Assembly: GCA_934636425.1 (NCBI GenBank)
Contig: CAKUAV010000001.1
Span: forward strand, 1 to 64,000
Reading direction: 5' to 3'
Length of the DNA: 64,000 nucleotides
From: an uncultured Clostridia bacterium
Lineage (GTDB): Bacteria > Bacillota > Clostridia > Christensenellales > Aristaeellaceae
Below are positions 1 through 8,126 of this stretch, in pieces. The translations under genes were made by a program, and so were the position numbers. Position 1 is the first letter of the stretch; each line of letters starts with the position of its first letter. A model generated the notes under the pieces. It saw nothing but the letters and a program-made list of their open reading frames with translations. It did no database searches and was not told where the DNA came from.

Positions 1-720
1 TTCTTCGCTGTACAGCCCGACTTGACCGGCCATTAATCAGAGCCGGTCAAGTCTCTCCCTGTGCCCGGGCGACGGCGACAGGCTGAGCCCGCACCCGCTC
101 CGCTCCGCGCACTGGCAGTGCCGGCTTCCACTCCGCTCCGCGCACGCAACCCGACTCCGCGCCGCTTGAGGGCGGCTCGGGTCTGGACGTTTGTGCGTGT
201 TGGTTTCTTCGCTGTACAGCCCGACTTGACCGGCCATTAATCAGAGCCGGTCAAGTCTCTCCCTGTGCCCGGGCGACGGCGACAGGCTGAGCCCGCACCC
301 GCTCCGCTCCGCGCACTGGCAGTGCCGGCTTCCACTCCGCTCCGCGCACGCAACCCGACTCCGCGCCGCTTGAGGGCGGCTCGGGTCTGGACGTTTGTGC
401 GTGTTGGTTTCTTCGCTGTACAGCCCGACTTGACCGGCCATTAATCAGAGCCGGTCAAGTCTCTCCCTGTGCCCGGGCGACGGCGGCAGGCTGAGCCCGC
501 ATCTACTCCGCTCCGCGCACCGGCAGTGCCGGCTGACACTCCGCTCCGCGCACGCAACCCGGCCGCAGTGCGGCTTCCACTCCGCTCCGCGCACGCAACC
601 CGACTCTTCAGCGCTTGGGGGCGGCTCGAGTCTGGACGTTTGTGCGTGTTGATTTCTTCGCTGTACAGCCCGACTTGACCGGCCATAAATTAGAGCCGGT
701 CAAGTCTCTCCTTGTGCCCG
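1..720. repeat. Tandem array of ~204 bp non-coding repeat units
   Basis: Three full units start at 1, 205 and 409 and a partial fourth starts at 654. The first two units are 204 bp and essentially identical; the third is 245 bp because it carries an extra internal copy of a CTCCGCTCCGCGCAC-type submotif. Each unit opens with TTCTTCGCTGTACAGCCC and carries a perfect 12-bp inverted repeat, GACTTGACCGGC / GCCGGTCAAGTC, around an 11-nt loop (19-53, 223-257, 427-461, 672-706). The array probably continues left of the window. Short minus-strand open frames that repeat in register simply reflect the period being a multiple of three; they have no ribosome binding site. Function is unknown; a repeated extragenic palindrome-type element or recombination hot spot is possible. 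Confidence 0.9.
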
Positions 721-925
721 GGGCGGCGAAGCGCTGCGCGTTTATTCATAGGCATCGCGCATTGCAATGACAGACAAAGCCATAAGTACGCAGCGCAGGA
801 GCGCATCACCCGAGTCAACGCCCCACACCCAAGCGACACGCGCAAAAGGCCAATCACCCTGAAAAAAGCCGTGATCAAAAAACGCCAAAAGAGCGATTCC
901 CGCAGAAATTCGCACAAAATAGCGC
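721..925. other. Non-coding spacer
   Basis: This spacer lies between the tandem array and the terminator of the lipase gene. Open frames on both strands here lack ribosome binding sites and recognisable protein features. I see no promoter, RNA gene or repeat in it. Confidence 0.5.
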
Positions 926-961
926 AAAAAAAGCGCCTGAAAGCACATGGCCTTCAAGCGC
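926..961 (-). terminator. Rho-independent terminator of the patatin-like gene
   Basis: Read on the minus strand, arm GCGCTTGAAG (952-961) pairs with CTTTCAGGCGC (933-943, one bulge/mismatch), followed by seven T residues (926-932). It sits 13-48 bases past the stop codon of the minus-strand lipase gene. Confidence 0.7.
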
Positions 962-973
962 TCCTTTGGTTTT

Positions 974-1834
974 TTATTCAGCTTTATTCAGATAATCGTT
1001 CAGTTTTTCCAGACTGGCCAGGCCGTCGCGGCGGCCGAGGTCGTAGACCGATTGCAGCTTGTCCGGGTCGGTTTCAATGCGCCTGATGCCGATCGGCTGA
1101 TCGGGCCGTATGACGAACACATCGCCCCGCTCTTCCAGCAGATTCAGCGCGTCCACACTGCGGTTGTAGGCCTCGGCGCGCCCCATCAGCCGCTTGCAGA
1201 ACTCAGGATAGCGGCCATAGCGCACGCGGGCGAGCGCCGGGTTTATCGGCTTTTTGCGATAGCTCTTGTCGCGCGTGAGTATGACCACCAGCCGGTCGTA
1301 GCCCATGCGCCGCATCGCCTCAAAGGGGATGCTGTCCGCAACGCCGCCGTCCAGATACTTTTCGCCGTTCAGCTCGACCGGCGTGGACGCGAACGGCAGC
1401 GACGCCGACGCGCGCAGCACGTCCATCTCGGCCAGCACGCTGCGGATCTGTTTATATTCGGGCTCGCCCGTGCGCAGATTGGTCAAAACGGCATAAAACG
1501 GCACGCCGGACGCGCGGAAGGCCTCGTCGTCGAACGGATCGAGCAGCATGGGCACTGTGCCGTAGGCGTATTTCGTATTGACGATGTTGCCGGTGCTCAG
1601 CAGCGGCTTAAGACCCATGTAGTCGGGATCGCCGTTGTAGCGCTTGTTGTAGCGGATGACGCGGCCAACCTGCCCGGACAGGAAATTGGGGCCGAACACC
1701 GCGCCCGCCGAAACGCCCATCACGCCGTCAAAATGCACGCCATGCTCCATAAACACGTCCAGCACGCCGGCGGTAAACATGCCGCGCATCGCGCCGCCTT
1801 CCAGCACAAGTCCCGTTTTCAAGCGCCCCATCAT
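974..1834 (-). CDS. Patatin-like phospholipase (YjjU/RssA-type)
   Basis: The 286-aa protein is a patatin-fold lipid acyl hydrolase. The glycine-rich oxyanion-hole motif EGGAMRG is at residues 12-18, the nucleophile elbow GVSAG has Ser42, and the DGG motif has Asp162, so the Ser-Asp dyad is complete. Length matches bacterial YjjU-like proteins of about 280-300 aa. No signal peptide or membrane helix is seen, so it is probably cytosolic; the substrate cannot be read from sequence. The start is either of two adjacent ATG codons; AAAGG lies directly upstream, so the second ATG has the better spacing. The gene appears monocistronic, ending at its own terminator. Family assignment is firm, physiological role is not. 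Confidence 0.9.
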   Translation of the reverse strand: MMGRLKTGLVLEGGAMRGMFTAGVLDVFMEHGVHFDGVMGVSAGAVFGPNFLSGQVGRVIRYNKRYNGDPDYMGLKPLLSTGNIVNTKYAYGTVPMLLDPFDDEAFRASGVPFYAVLTNLRTGEPEYKQIRSVLAEMDVLRASASLPFASTPVELNGEKYLDGGVADSIPFEAMRRMGYDRLVVILTRDKSYRKKPINPALARVRYGRYPEFCKRLMGRAEAYNRSVDALNLLEERGDVFVIRPDQPIGIRRIETDPDKLQSVYDLGRRDGLASLEKLNDYLNKAE

Positions 1835-1951
1835 CCTTTCGCCGGCAGATCGCCGCAGCCTATGATATGCTCATTTTAGCACCGCGCATCCGGCTTTTCC
1901 AGCGAAAATTATTAGAAAATCTTGACAATGTCATGAAAACAGCCCTGCGCG

Positions 1952-4237
1952 TCATTCCTCCTGCGCCTCGGCCAGCCAGTCCGAGGGCGACGCCGCGCCG
2001 GAAAACTGCATCTTCTGGAAAGCGCCGGGCGTCATGCCCACCAGCTTCTCGAACGTCGCGATGAACTGCTGCGGGCTGTTATAGCCGCATCGCCGGGCGA
2101 TCTCCCGCACGGAGAGCTTCTCCTCGGCGCGCAGCAATCGGCAGGCCTCCTCGATCTTGACGCGATTGAGATAGGCGATGAAGTTCACGCCGGTCTTCTG
2201 CTTGAAATAGCGCGAAAAGTAATTGGCGCTGTAGCCGAAATGCGCCGCGACCGAGCTCAGATTGATGTTCAGTGCAAAGTTCTCCTGCACATAGCGCGTC
2301 ACATCGGCCATATCGCCGGCCTCGGACTTGTTCGGCGCGTCGGCCTGCTCCTCAAAGAATATCGCCAGATTGTCATGAAGGATGTCGCCCAGCTGCTCCG
2401 CCGTCACCAGAGTATGCGGCGCGGAGATCTCGATCAGCCGGCTTTCCCGCGCGGGCGCGCTGCTTTTCGTCATCCAGAACAGCTGCTGATTGAGCGTTTC
2501 GGCCAGCTTGATATACTGCACGACGCTCACGTCCGCCCGCCGTTCCGCCTTGAGCAGATCGTCCACAAAGGCGCGCGCCTTGGCCGGATTGCCGCCGGAG
2601 AGCAGCGCCTCATAAACGGTCATGGCGTTGGGAGAGAGGCGAATGCCGCCCTCCGCGGCGCCGTCCGATATGTTCTCCGCGTCCAGAAAGGCATATTCGC
2701 AGGTGATCGGCCGCCGGCGGACGCACTGCCGCGCCGCATAAAACGACTTGGCGATGTTCTCAATGCCGTTTACGCCGCCGCCGCTGGCGAATATCACAAC
2801 GCCGCCGCTCTTTTCGCCGCCCAGCGCCGCGCACAGCTTTTCCGCGCCCTGACACAGCTCCTGATGGCGCGCGCGGGAGAGCGGCGTGGTCACAACGCTG
2901 AACTCATCGTCGCTCGTTCTGAGTATGGACAGCGCGGACACGCCGAAGAGCCGCTCAAAGCGCTCCACCACGGCGCGCCGCTCGCTGCCGTCGCCGTCGT
3001 CCGGCAGGGAAATCGCCAGCACAAAGACGTAAAAGAGCATGGCCTTGGGCTGGGGCGCGGGCAGACACCATTCCGCCGGATGGCGCGCGTCCGCCTTGCC
3101 GCCGCGCAGCAGGTGGTATAAAAGCGCATCGCGCACCAGCGGCGATGAGAGATCCAGCTCATGCCGGGCGCTGATATAATCCTCCTGCGCCTCGCGGATG
3201 GACTGGAGCAGCAGCCGGCATTCGTCCGTACGGACGGTCACGGGGCTGTCCAGCTCGCTGAGGAGCATTTTCATCGGCTTGTACAGCTGCCGCGCGGCGA
3301 AAAAGGCGACTCCGCCCATGATCAGCGTCATGAACGCCACGATCAGCTCCAGGCTCAGCAGCAGCTGATTGCGCCCGGATATGATGTTGCGCTCCTCGTC
3401 TATGGCCAGATATTCCAGCGGAGAAATGACGCCCGAGCGCCTGCGCACCACAACGCCCAGCCCCGGAATATGCCGCACATAGTCGCCCTCCGGCAGCGCG
3501 TCGACGGAAATGTCCAGCGCCTGCGCCGCGTCGGTCACGGGCTGATCGTCCAGCAGCAGCAGCGCGCGCGTGTTGGGGATGGTGAAATACGTCTCCGCCG
3601 TCTGCTCGAGCGCCGCGCCGTCCACCGCCACCACGAAGCAGCCGATCGCGCGGCCATTGGCGCCATAGACGGTCTGCATGAGCGCCAGCGGCGGCGCGCT
3701 GTACTGCTCCAGCCGGCCGCTCTTCTCCTCAAACGGCACTCTCTGCAGCGCAAAGAGATGAACCCCGCGCAGCATTTGGGAAAAATCCCCGACGTCCCCT
3801 TCATACCGGTTGTTGAAATAGGTGTCCAGCTTCGTCACGCCGGCGGATGTGATCAGATAGTCGCTGTTATAAAGGTAGATATAGGCGTCTTTGGCATAGC
3901 TCGTGCCGCTCAAAAATGAAGTCAGCCGCTTCACCGCCTCGCGCTGCGCCTGATCGCGGACGCGCAGATCGGCGCGGGGCTGTCCGGCAAGCCGCTGCAG
4001 ATAGTCGCCCTCGCCGAGCGAAAGCAGAAAGGACGCCGAATTTTTCCAGAAGCCGTCGATCTGCGCCGCGCTGCCGGCCATGGCCGCCTTGAGCACATCC
4101 ACGTGCGTCTGCACGGACACATTGTTCTGGTGCATGATCATGACAAAGCTGAAGCCGGCCATAATCAGCACACTGGACAGAAGCGCAATCAGCATACGAA
4201 AAAAGATCCGTCCTCCCACAGGCGCCTTGCTCGTCAT
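1952..4237 (-). CDS. Membrane-anchored AraC-family transcriptional regulator
   Basis: The 761-aa one-component regulator has a transmembrane helix near the N terminus (about residues 10-32), an extracytoplasmic sensor of roughly 260 residues, a second helix near residue 300, a cytoplasmic linker and a C-terminal AraC/XylS double helix-turn-helix (last ~100 residues, with the typical FGYSANYFSRYFKQKTG and CGYNSPQQFIATFEK segments). This is the layout of YesN-like regulators of sugar uptake in Firmicutes. I chose the ATG at 4237 because GGAGGG lies eight bases upstream; an in-frame start at 4306 lacks a ribosome binding site. The gene is divergent from the permease genes at 4531, so it very likely controls them in response to an external sugar. 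A minus-strand TATAAT lies at 4295-4300. Confidence 0.9.
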   Translation of the reverse strand: MTSKAPVGGRIFFRMLIALLSSVLIMAGFSFVMIMHQNNVSVQTHVDVLKAAMAGSAAQIDGFWKNSASFLLSLGEGDYLQRLAGQPRADLRVRDQAQREAVKRLTSFLSGTSYAKDAYIYLYNSDYLITSAGVTKLDTYFNNRYEGDVGDFSQMLRGVHLFALQRVPFEEKSGRLEQYSAPPLALMQTVYGANGRAIGCFVVAVDGAALEQTAETYFTIPNTRALLLLDDQPVTDAAQALDISVDALPEGDYVRHIPGLGVVVRRRSGVISPLEYLAIDEERNIISGRNQLLLSLELIVAFMTLIMGGVAFFAARQLYKPMKMLLSELDSPVTVRTDECRLLLQSIREAQEDYISARHELDLSSPLVRDALLYHLLRGGKADARHPAEWCLPAPQPKAMLFYVFVLAISLPDDGDGSERRAVVERFERLFGVSALSILRTSDDEFSVVTTPLSRARHQELCQGAEKLCAALGGEKSGGVVIFASGGGVNGIENIAKSFYAARQCVRRRPITCEYAFLDAENISDGAAEGGIRLSPNAMTVYEALLSGGNPAKARAFVDDLLKAERRADVSVVQYIKLAETLNQQLFWMTKSSAPARESRLIEISAPHTLVTAEQLGDILHDNLAIFFEEQADAPNKSEAGDMADVTRYVQENFALNINLSSVAAHFGYSANYFSRYFKQKTGVNFIAYLNRVKIEEACRLLRAEEKLSVREIARRCGYNSPQQFIATFEKLVGMTPGAFQKMQFSGAASPSDWLAEAQEE

Positions 4238-4427
4238 GCCCTTTTCCCTCCGCCGTCCATTTTTAATCGACAGTTCCCTTTGCGTTACGGTTACATTATA
4301 CATCATTTGTGCGCCGAGGGTATACGGTTTTTTTGACTTTTACGACAATTTTTCTGTTTTTTCGCCATTCAAACGGTTTTTTCAGGAAAGATGTTCAAAA
4401 AACAGCATAAAAGGAAGAAAATTGGCA

Positions 4428-4456
4428 TAGACACAGCGGCGAATAATTGATATATT
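4428..4456 (+). promoter_or_regulatory. Candidate sigma-A promoter of the sugar transporter operon
   Basis: TAGACA (4428-4433) and TATATT (4451-4456) are separated by 17 bases, upstream of the first permease gene. The 293-base divergent region also contains an AT-rich stretch at 4320-4420 where the AraC-type regulator could bind; no clean operator repeat was identified. Confidence 0.5.
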
Positions 4457-4530
4457 TTAACTATGGTGTTGCCGCTCCGTTACACAGGCAATGACGCGTC
4501 GTTTTAATTTTCAAAAAGGAGATGGAGAAA

Positions 4531-5502
4531 ATGTCCGAAGATATGGCGAGACGGCAGGATCTTCTCCGCAGCAGCGGCAGGGTGCGCCGCGATATGCCGC
4601 TGGGGAAATACATACGTCTCAACTGGGTGCTCTACATCATGCTGATTCCCGGACTCATCAACCTGCTGCTGTTCAAATACCTGCCCATGTACGGCATCGT
4701 GGTGGCCTTTCAGGACTACACGCCCAAGGGCGGCTTCTTCGGCTCCAAGTGGGTGGGTCTCAAGCACTTCGCCGCATTCTTCCGCGATCCATTCTGCTGG
4801 CGCATCATCCGAAACACCGTGGTGCTGGGCATTGAGAGCCTTGTGTTCTCCTTCCCCGCGCCCATCATACTGGCGCTGCTGCTCAACGAGCTGCACTACG
4901 AGCGCTTCAAGAAGGTCGTTCAGACCATCTCCTATATGCCCTATTTCCTCTCCGTGGTCATCGTCGTGGGCATGATGAAGGAGCTGTTCAGCATGAGCGA
5001 CGGCCCGATCAACGCCGTCATGGAAGCGATCGGCCTTCAGCGGCACAACTTCTTCATGGATCCCGGATCGTTCAGGCCGCTGTATATCGGCTCGGGCATA
5101 TGGCAGGGCGTGGGCTACGGCTCGATCATCTATCTGGCCGCGATCTCCGGCATCAACCCCGAAATGTACGAATCGGCCGTTCTGGACGGCGCGGGCCGCA
5201 TAAAGCAGATGTGGTACATCACGCTGCCCAGCATACTGCCCACAATCAGCATACTCTTCATCATGGCTGTGGCCGGCGTGCTGGGCAACGACTTCCAGAA
5301 GATACTGCTCATGTACAGTCCCCGCACATACGCCACCGCCGACGTGATTTCCACCTATGTCTACCGCTACGGCATCGAGACGGCCGGCAACAACCTGAGC
5401 TATTCCTCCGCCGTGGGTCTGCTGGTCAACGTCGTGTCCCTGTTCTTCCTGCTGGGCGCCAACTTTGTGACCGGCAAGCTCAGCGAGACCTCGCTATTCT
5501 GA
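4531..5502 (+). CDS. lplB: Sugar ABC transporter permease, LplB/YtcP type
   Basis: The 323-aa protein is an integral membrane subunit of a CUT1-type carbohydrate importer. Six predicted hydrophobic helices start near residue 30, and the EAA cytoplasmic loop for ATPase contact is visible as ESAVLDGAGRIKQMWYITLP. It matches the LplB/YteP branch that pairs with AraC-type regulators. The start at 4531 has AAAGGAG nine bases upstream; the ATG at 4522 abuts the ribosome binding site and is unlikely. It is first in an operon with a second permease (18 bases downstream) and a solute-binding protein. No ATPase gene is present, so a shared MsmX-like ATPase encoded elsewhere is inferred. Substrate is unknown. 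Confidence 0.92.
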   Translation: MSEDMARRQDLLRSSGRVRRDMPLGKYIRLNWVLYIMLIPGLINLLLFKYLPMYGIVVAFQDYTPKGGFFGSKWVGLKHFAAFFRDPFCWRIIRNTVVLGIESLVFSFPAPIILALLLNELHYERFKKVVQTISYMPYFLSVVIVVGMMKELFSMSDGPINAVMEAIGLQRHNFFMDPGSFRPLYIGSGIWQGVGYGSIIYLAAISGINPEMYESAVLDGAGRIKQMWYITLPSILPTISILFIMAVAGVLGNDFQKILLMYSPRTYATADVISTYVYRYGIETAGNNLSYSSAVGLLVNVVSLFFLLGANFVTGKLSETSLF

Positions 5503-5520
5503 TTGGAAAGGAGAACAATC

Positions 5521-6390
5521 ATGCGTACAAAAACAACCGCCTTCGACGTTTTTCTCGTCATACTGATGATTCTCCTCTCCTGCGCCTTCCTCTATCCGCT
5601 GCTCAATATGCTGGCGCTCTCCGTGAGCGACGCGCAGACGCTCAAGTCCTCGCCGATCTATCTGCTGCCCGTGGGCTTCTCGCTGGAGTCCTATAAGGCG
5701 CTGCTGGGCGACAACCGCATACTGCTCTACTACTGGAACACAATCAAGTACGCGGCGGTGGGCACGTTCATCATGCTGCTGACCACCTCGCTCATGGCCT
5801 ATCCGCTCTCGATCACCGCGCTGCGCGGGCGCAGGCTGGTCTCGGTCATACTGACCATCACGATGTTCTTCGGCGGCGGCCTGATCCCCTATTACGTCAC
5901 GATCATGCGCCTGAAGCTGATCGACACGTTCTGGGTCATGGTGCTGCCGGGCGCGATTTCCGCCTACAACGTCATCGTGTTCAAGACGTTCTTCATGTCC
6001 ATTCCCGAATCGCTGAAAGAATCGGCATTTCTGGACGGCGCGGGCCATATGCGCGTGCTGTTCTCGATCGTGCTGCCGCTCTCAAAAGCCGTGCTGGCCA
6101 CGTTCGCGCTGTTCAGCATCGTGGGCTACTGGAACGACTACCTCACCGCGCTGCTCTATCTGCGCGATGACAGGAAATACCCCATACAGCTGCTCATGCG
6201 CCGCCTGCTCGTGCTGATGGACTACAAGGATGCGAGCACCGCGCAGCTGCTCAAGGACTTCCGCTCCATCTCCAGCCGCACCACAAAGGCCGCGGCGACA
6301 ATCATCACCGTGGTGCCGATACTGTGCATCTACCCCTTCATGCAGAAGTACTTCGCCAAGGGCGTTCTGGTCGGCTCGATCAAGGCCTGA
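5521..6390 (+). CDS. lplC: Sugar ABC transporter permease, LplC/YtcP type
   Basis: The 289-aa protein is the second membrane subunit of the importer. Six hydrophobic helices are apparent, with the EAA loop at KESAFLDGAGHMRVLFSIVL. The start ATG at 5521 has AAAGGAG seven bases upstream; an earlier in-frame TTG at 5503 has none. It follows the LplB-like gene by 18 bases and precedes the solute-binding protein by 89 bases, a gap holding a small GGCGG/CCGCC hairpin near 6415-6430 that might set relative expression of the binding protein. Confidence 0.92.
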   Translation: MRTKTTAFDVFLVILMILLSCAFLYPLLNMLALSVSDAQTLKSSPIYLLPVGFSLESYKALLGDNRILLYYWNTIKYAAVGTFIMLLTTSLMAYPLSITALRGRRLVSVILTITMFFGGGLIPYYVTIMRLKLIDTFWVMVLPGAISAYNVIVFKTFFMSIPESLKESAFLDGAGHMRVLFSIVLPLSKAVLATFALFSIVGYWNDYLTALLYLRDDRKYPIQLLMRRLLVLMDYKDASTAQLLKDFRSISSRTTKAAATIITVVPILCIYPFMQKYFAKGVLVGSIKA

Positions 6391-6479
6391 CGCGCCCCCT
6401 TCCCCTCGAATTTGGGCGGCATGATCCGCCTGAAGAGCGATAGATCCCCCCGCGAATAACAAAAAGGAGGAACCCCGTC

Positions 6480-8039
6480 ATGAAGAAACTCTTCTCTCTG
6501 CTTCTGGTGCTCGCGCTGGCGCTGGGCGCCATCCCCGCCATGGCCGACTCGATGCTCCCCTATGAGGGCGACGCCGTGACCTACGAGGGCTACACCGCCG
6601 ATCTGGGCATCAAGGAAGACCGCGAATCCCCCGTCTATCAGGAATACAAGAAGCTCCTGGGCAACGTGTCCATCGAGTGGTCGTCCGGCCCCTGGGCTGA
6701 CTTCGACACCAAGACCTCCCTGTTCCTGAACACCGGCGACCTGCCGGACGTCGTCTGGCTGCGCAATTCCTCGTCCGTCATCGCCAACTACGGCGACATG
6801 GGCTACTTCCTCAACTTCATGGACTATCTGGACTATATGCCCAATCTGAAGTCCTACATCGACACCTATCCGCAGATCAAGAACATGATCAACGACAAGG
6901 GCGCGCTCTACTGCCTCAATGACATCGAGCCGAGCGACTATGTCGACGAGAGCTTCTGGGTCAACAAGACCGAACTGGCCAAGCTGGGCAAGGAAGTCCC
7001 CACCACCTGGGACGAGATGCTCGACTGCATGCGCGCCTACAAGCAGGCCAACCCCGAGGGAATGCCCTTCATCACCTACGGCTGGGGCGCTTCCTACTAT
7101 TACAGCTGCCTGGGCAGCATCAACAACGCCAAGACCGGCTTCTACTATGACGGCTCCAAGTGGACCCACGCCCTGCTGAACGAGGATTCCAACTATCGCG
7201 ACCTGATCGACATAATGCACACCATGTACGCCGAAGGTCTGCTGCACCCCGAGTTCTCCACCATGTCCGATGAGCAGGCTCAGCAGTACATCCTCAACGG
7301 CAACTGGCTGTTCTCCTTCTGGTATCTCAACTGCATCTACAACGAGATCTTCCTGGGCGAGGAGATCCCCTTTGAGTACGAGGCCATGTTCGCGCCCGCC
7401 CGCCATGAGGGCGATCCCCACTACTCCGTCATCACCGTGCCCTATGACAACATCCCCGGCTGGGGCTACTTCGTCAACGCCGACGTGAAGAACCCCGAGC
7501 TGATCTGCTCCTATCTGGACACCGTCATCTCCAAGGACGCCTCCACGATCTACAACTGGGGCGTTAAGGACCTGACCTACACCGTGGATGAGAACGGCCG
7601 CCATCAGTACACCGCCGACTATCAGACCAGCGACGCCCGCAAGGCGGCCGGCGTGGGCAACTTCATGGACGTGCGCTACATCCAGTACAAGCAGCGCGAG
7701 ACCGACTATGTCGGCGGCAGTGATTCTTCCCGCGCCGCGTACGACAAGATCATCGGCGGCCTGATCAGCGGCGAGCTGATCGGCATCCGCACCCTGCGCG
7801 GCACCCCCAACTTCACCGCCGAGCAGAATGAGATCGTCGCCCGCAGCACCACCCCGTTCAAGACCTACATCGACGAGAACGTCATGTCCTTCATCGACGG
7901 CACCCGCGATATGAGCGAGTGGGACGCGTTCGTGGACGAGACGCTGGCTCTGGGCAACATGGACGAAGTCCTTGCCACCTATGAAGAGGCCGATCAGGTG
8001 ATCTACTCCACCGAGCGCCGCTACGTCAGCTACAACTAA
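6480..8039 (+). CDS. Extracellular sugar-binding protein of ABC importer (LplA-like)
   Basis: The 519-aa protein is the solute receptor of the adjacent permeases. An N-terminal signal peptide (KK, a long Leu/Ala core, then AMA before Asp-Ser at about residue 22) is typical of signal peptidase I. No lipobox cysteine follows the core, which is unusual for a Gram-positive binding protein. The mature part has the aromatic-rich, two-lobed family 1 binding-protein character. The ribosome binding site AAGGAGG is strong, and a terminator follows at 8051. How the protein is kept at the cell surface is unclear. The ligand is probably an oligosaccharide. Confidence 0.88.
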   Translation: MKKLFSLLLVLALALGAIPAMADSMLPYEGDAVTYEGYTADLGIKEDRESPVYQEYKKLLGNVSIEWSSGPWADFDTKTSLFLNTGDLPDVVWLRNSSSVIANYGDMGYFLNFMDYLDYMPNLKSYIDTYPQIKNMINDKGALYCLNDIEPSDYVDESFWVNKTELAKLGKEVPTTWDEMLDCMRAYKQANPEGMPFITYGWGASYYYSCLGSINNAKTGFYYDGSKWTHALLNEDSNYRDLIDIMHTMYAEGLLHPEFSTMSDEQAQQYILNGNWLFSFWYLNCIYNEIFLGEEIPFEYEAMFAPARHEGDPHYSVITVPYDNIPGWGYFVNADVKNPELICSYLDTVISKDASTIYNWGVKDLTYTVDENGRHQYTADYQTSDARKAAGVGNFMDVRYIQYKQRETDYVGGSDSSRAAYDKIIGGLISGELIGIRTLRGTPNFTAEQNEIVARSTTPFKTYIDENVMSFIDGTRDMSEWDAFVDETLALGNMDEVLATYEEADQVIYSTERRYVSYN

Positions 8040-8050
8040 TCCTCCCTGTA

Positions 8051-8087
8051 AGGGCGGGCGGTCGATCGGCCGTCCGCCCCTTGTTTT
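8051..8087 (+). terminator. Rho-independent terminator after the solute-binding protein gene
   Basis: GGGCGGGCGG (8052-8061) pairs with CCGTCCGCCC (8070-8079) with one G-U pair, followed by TTGTTTT. It separates the transporter operon from the next gene. Confidence 0.85.
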
Positions 8088-8126
8088 ACCCCGTGATGCG
8101 TTTATATTGATTTCAGGAGGCCAATC

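Noticed and set aside
37..441. Two identical 66-codon minus-strand frames in the 204 bp repeats
   Set aside because: They are products of the repeat period being divisible by three; no ribosome binding site and low-complexity Arg/Ser-rich translation.
690..917. Possible 75-aa hydrophobic peptide on the minus strand
   Set aside because: TTG start without a ribosome binding site, and its C terminus is encoded by the tandem repeat end.
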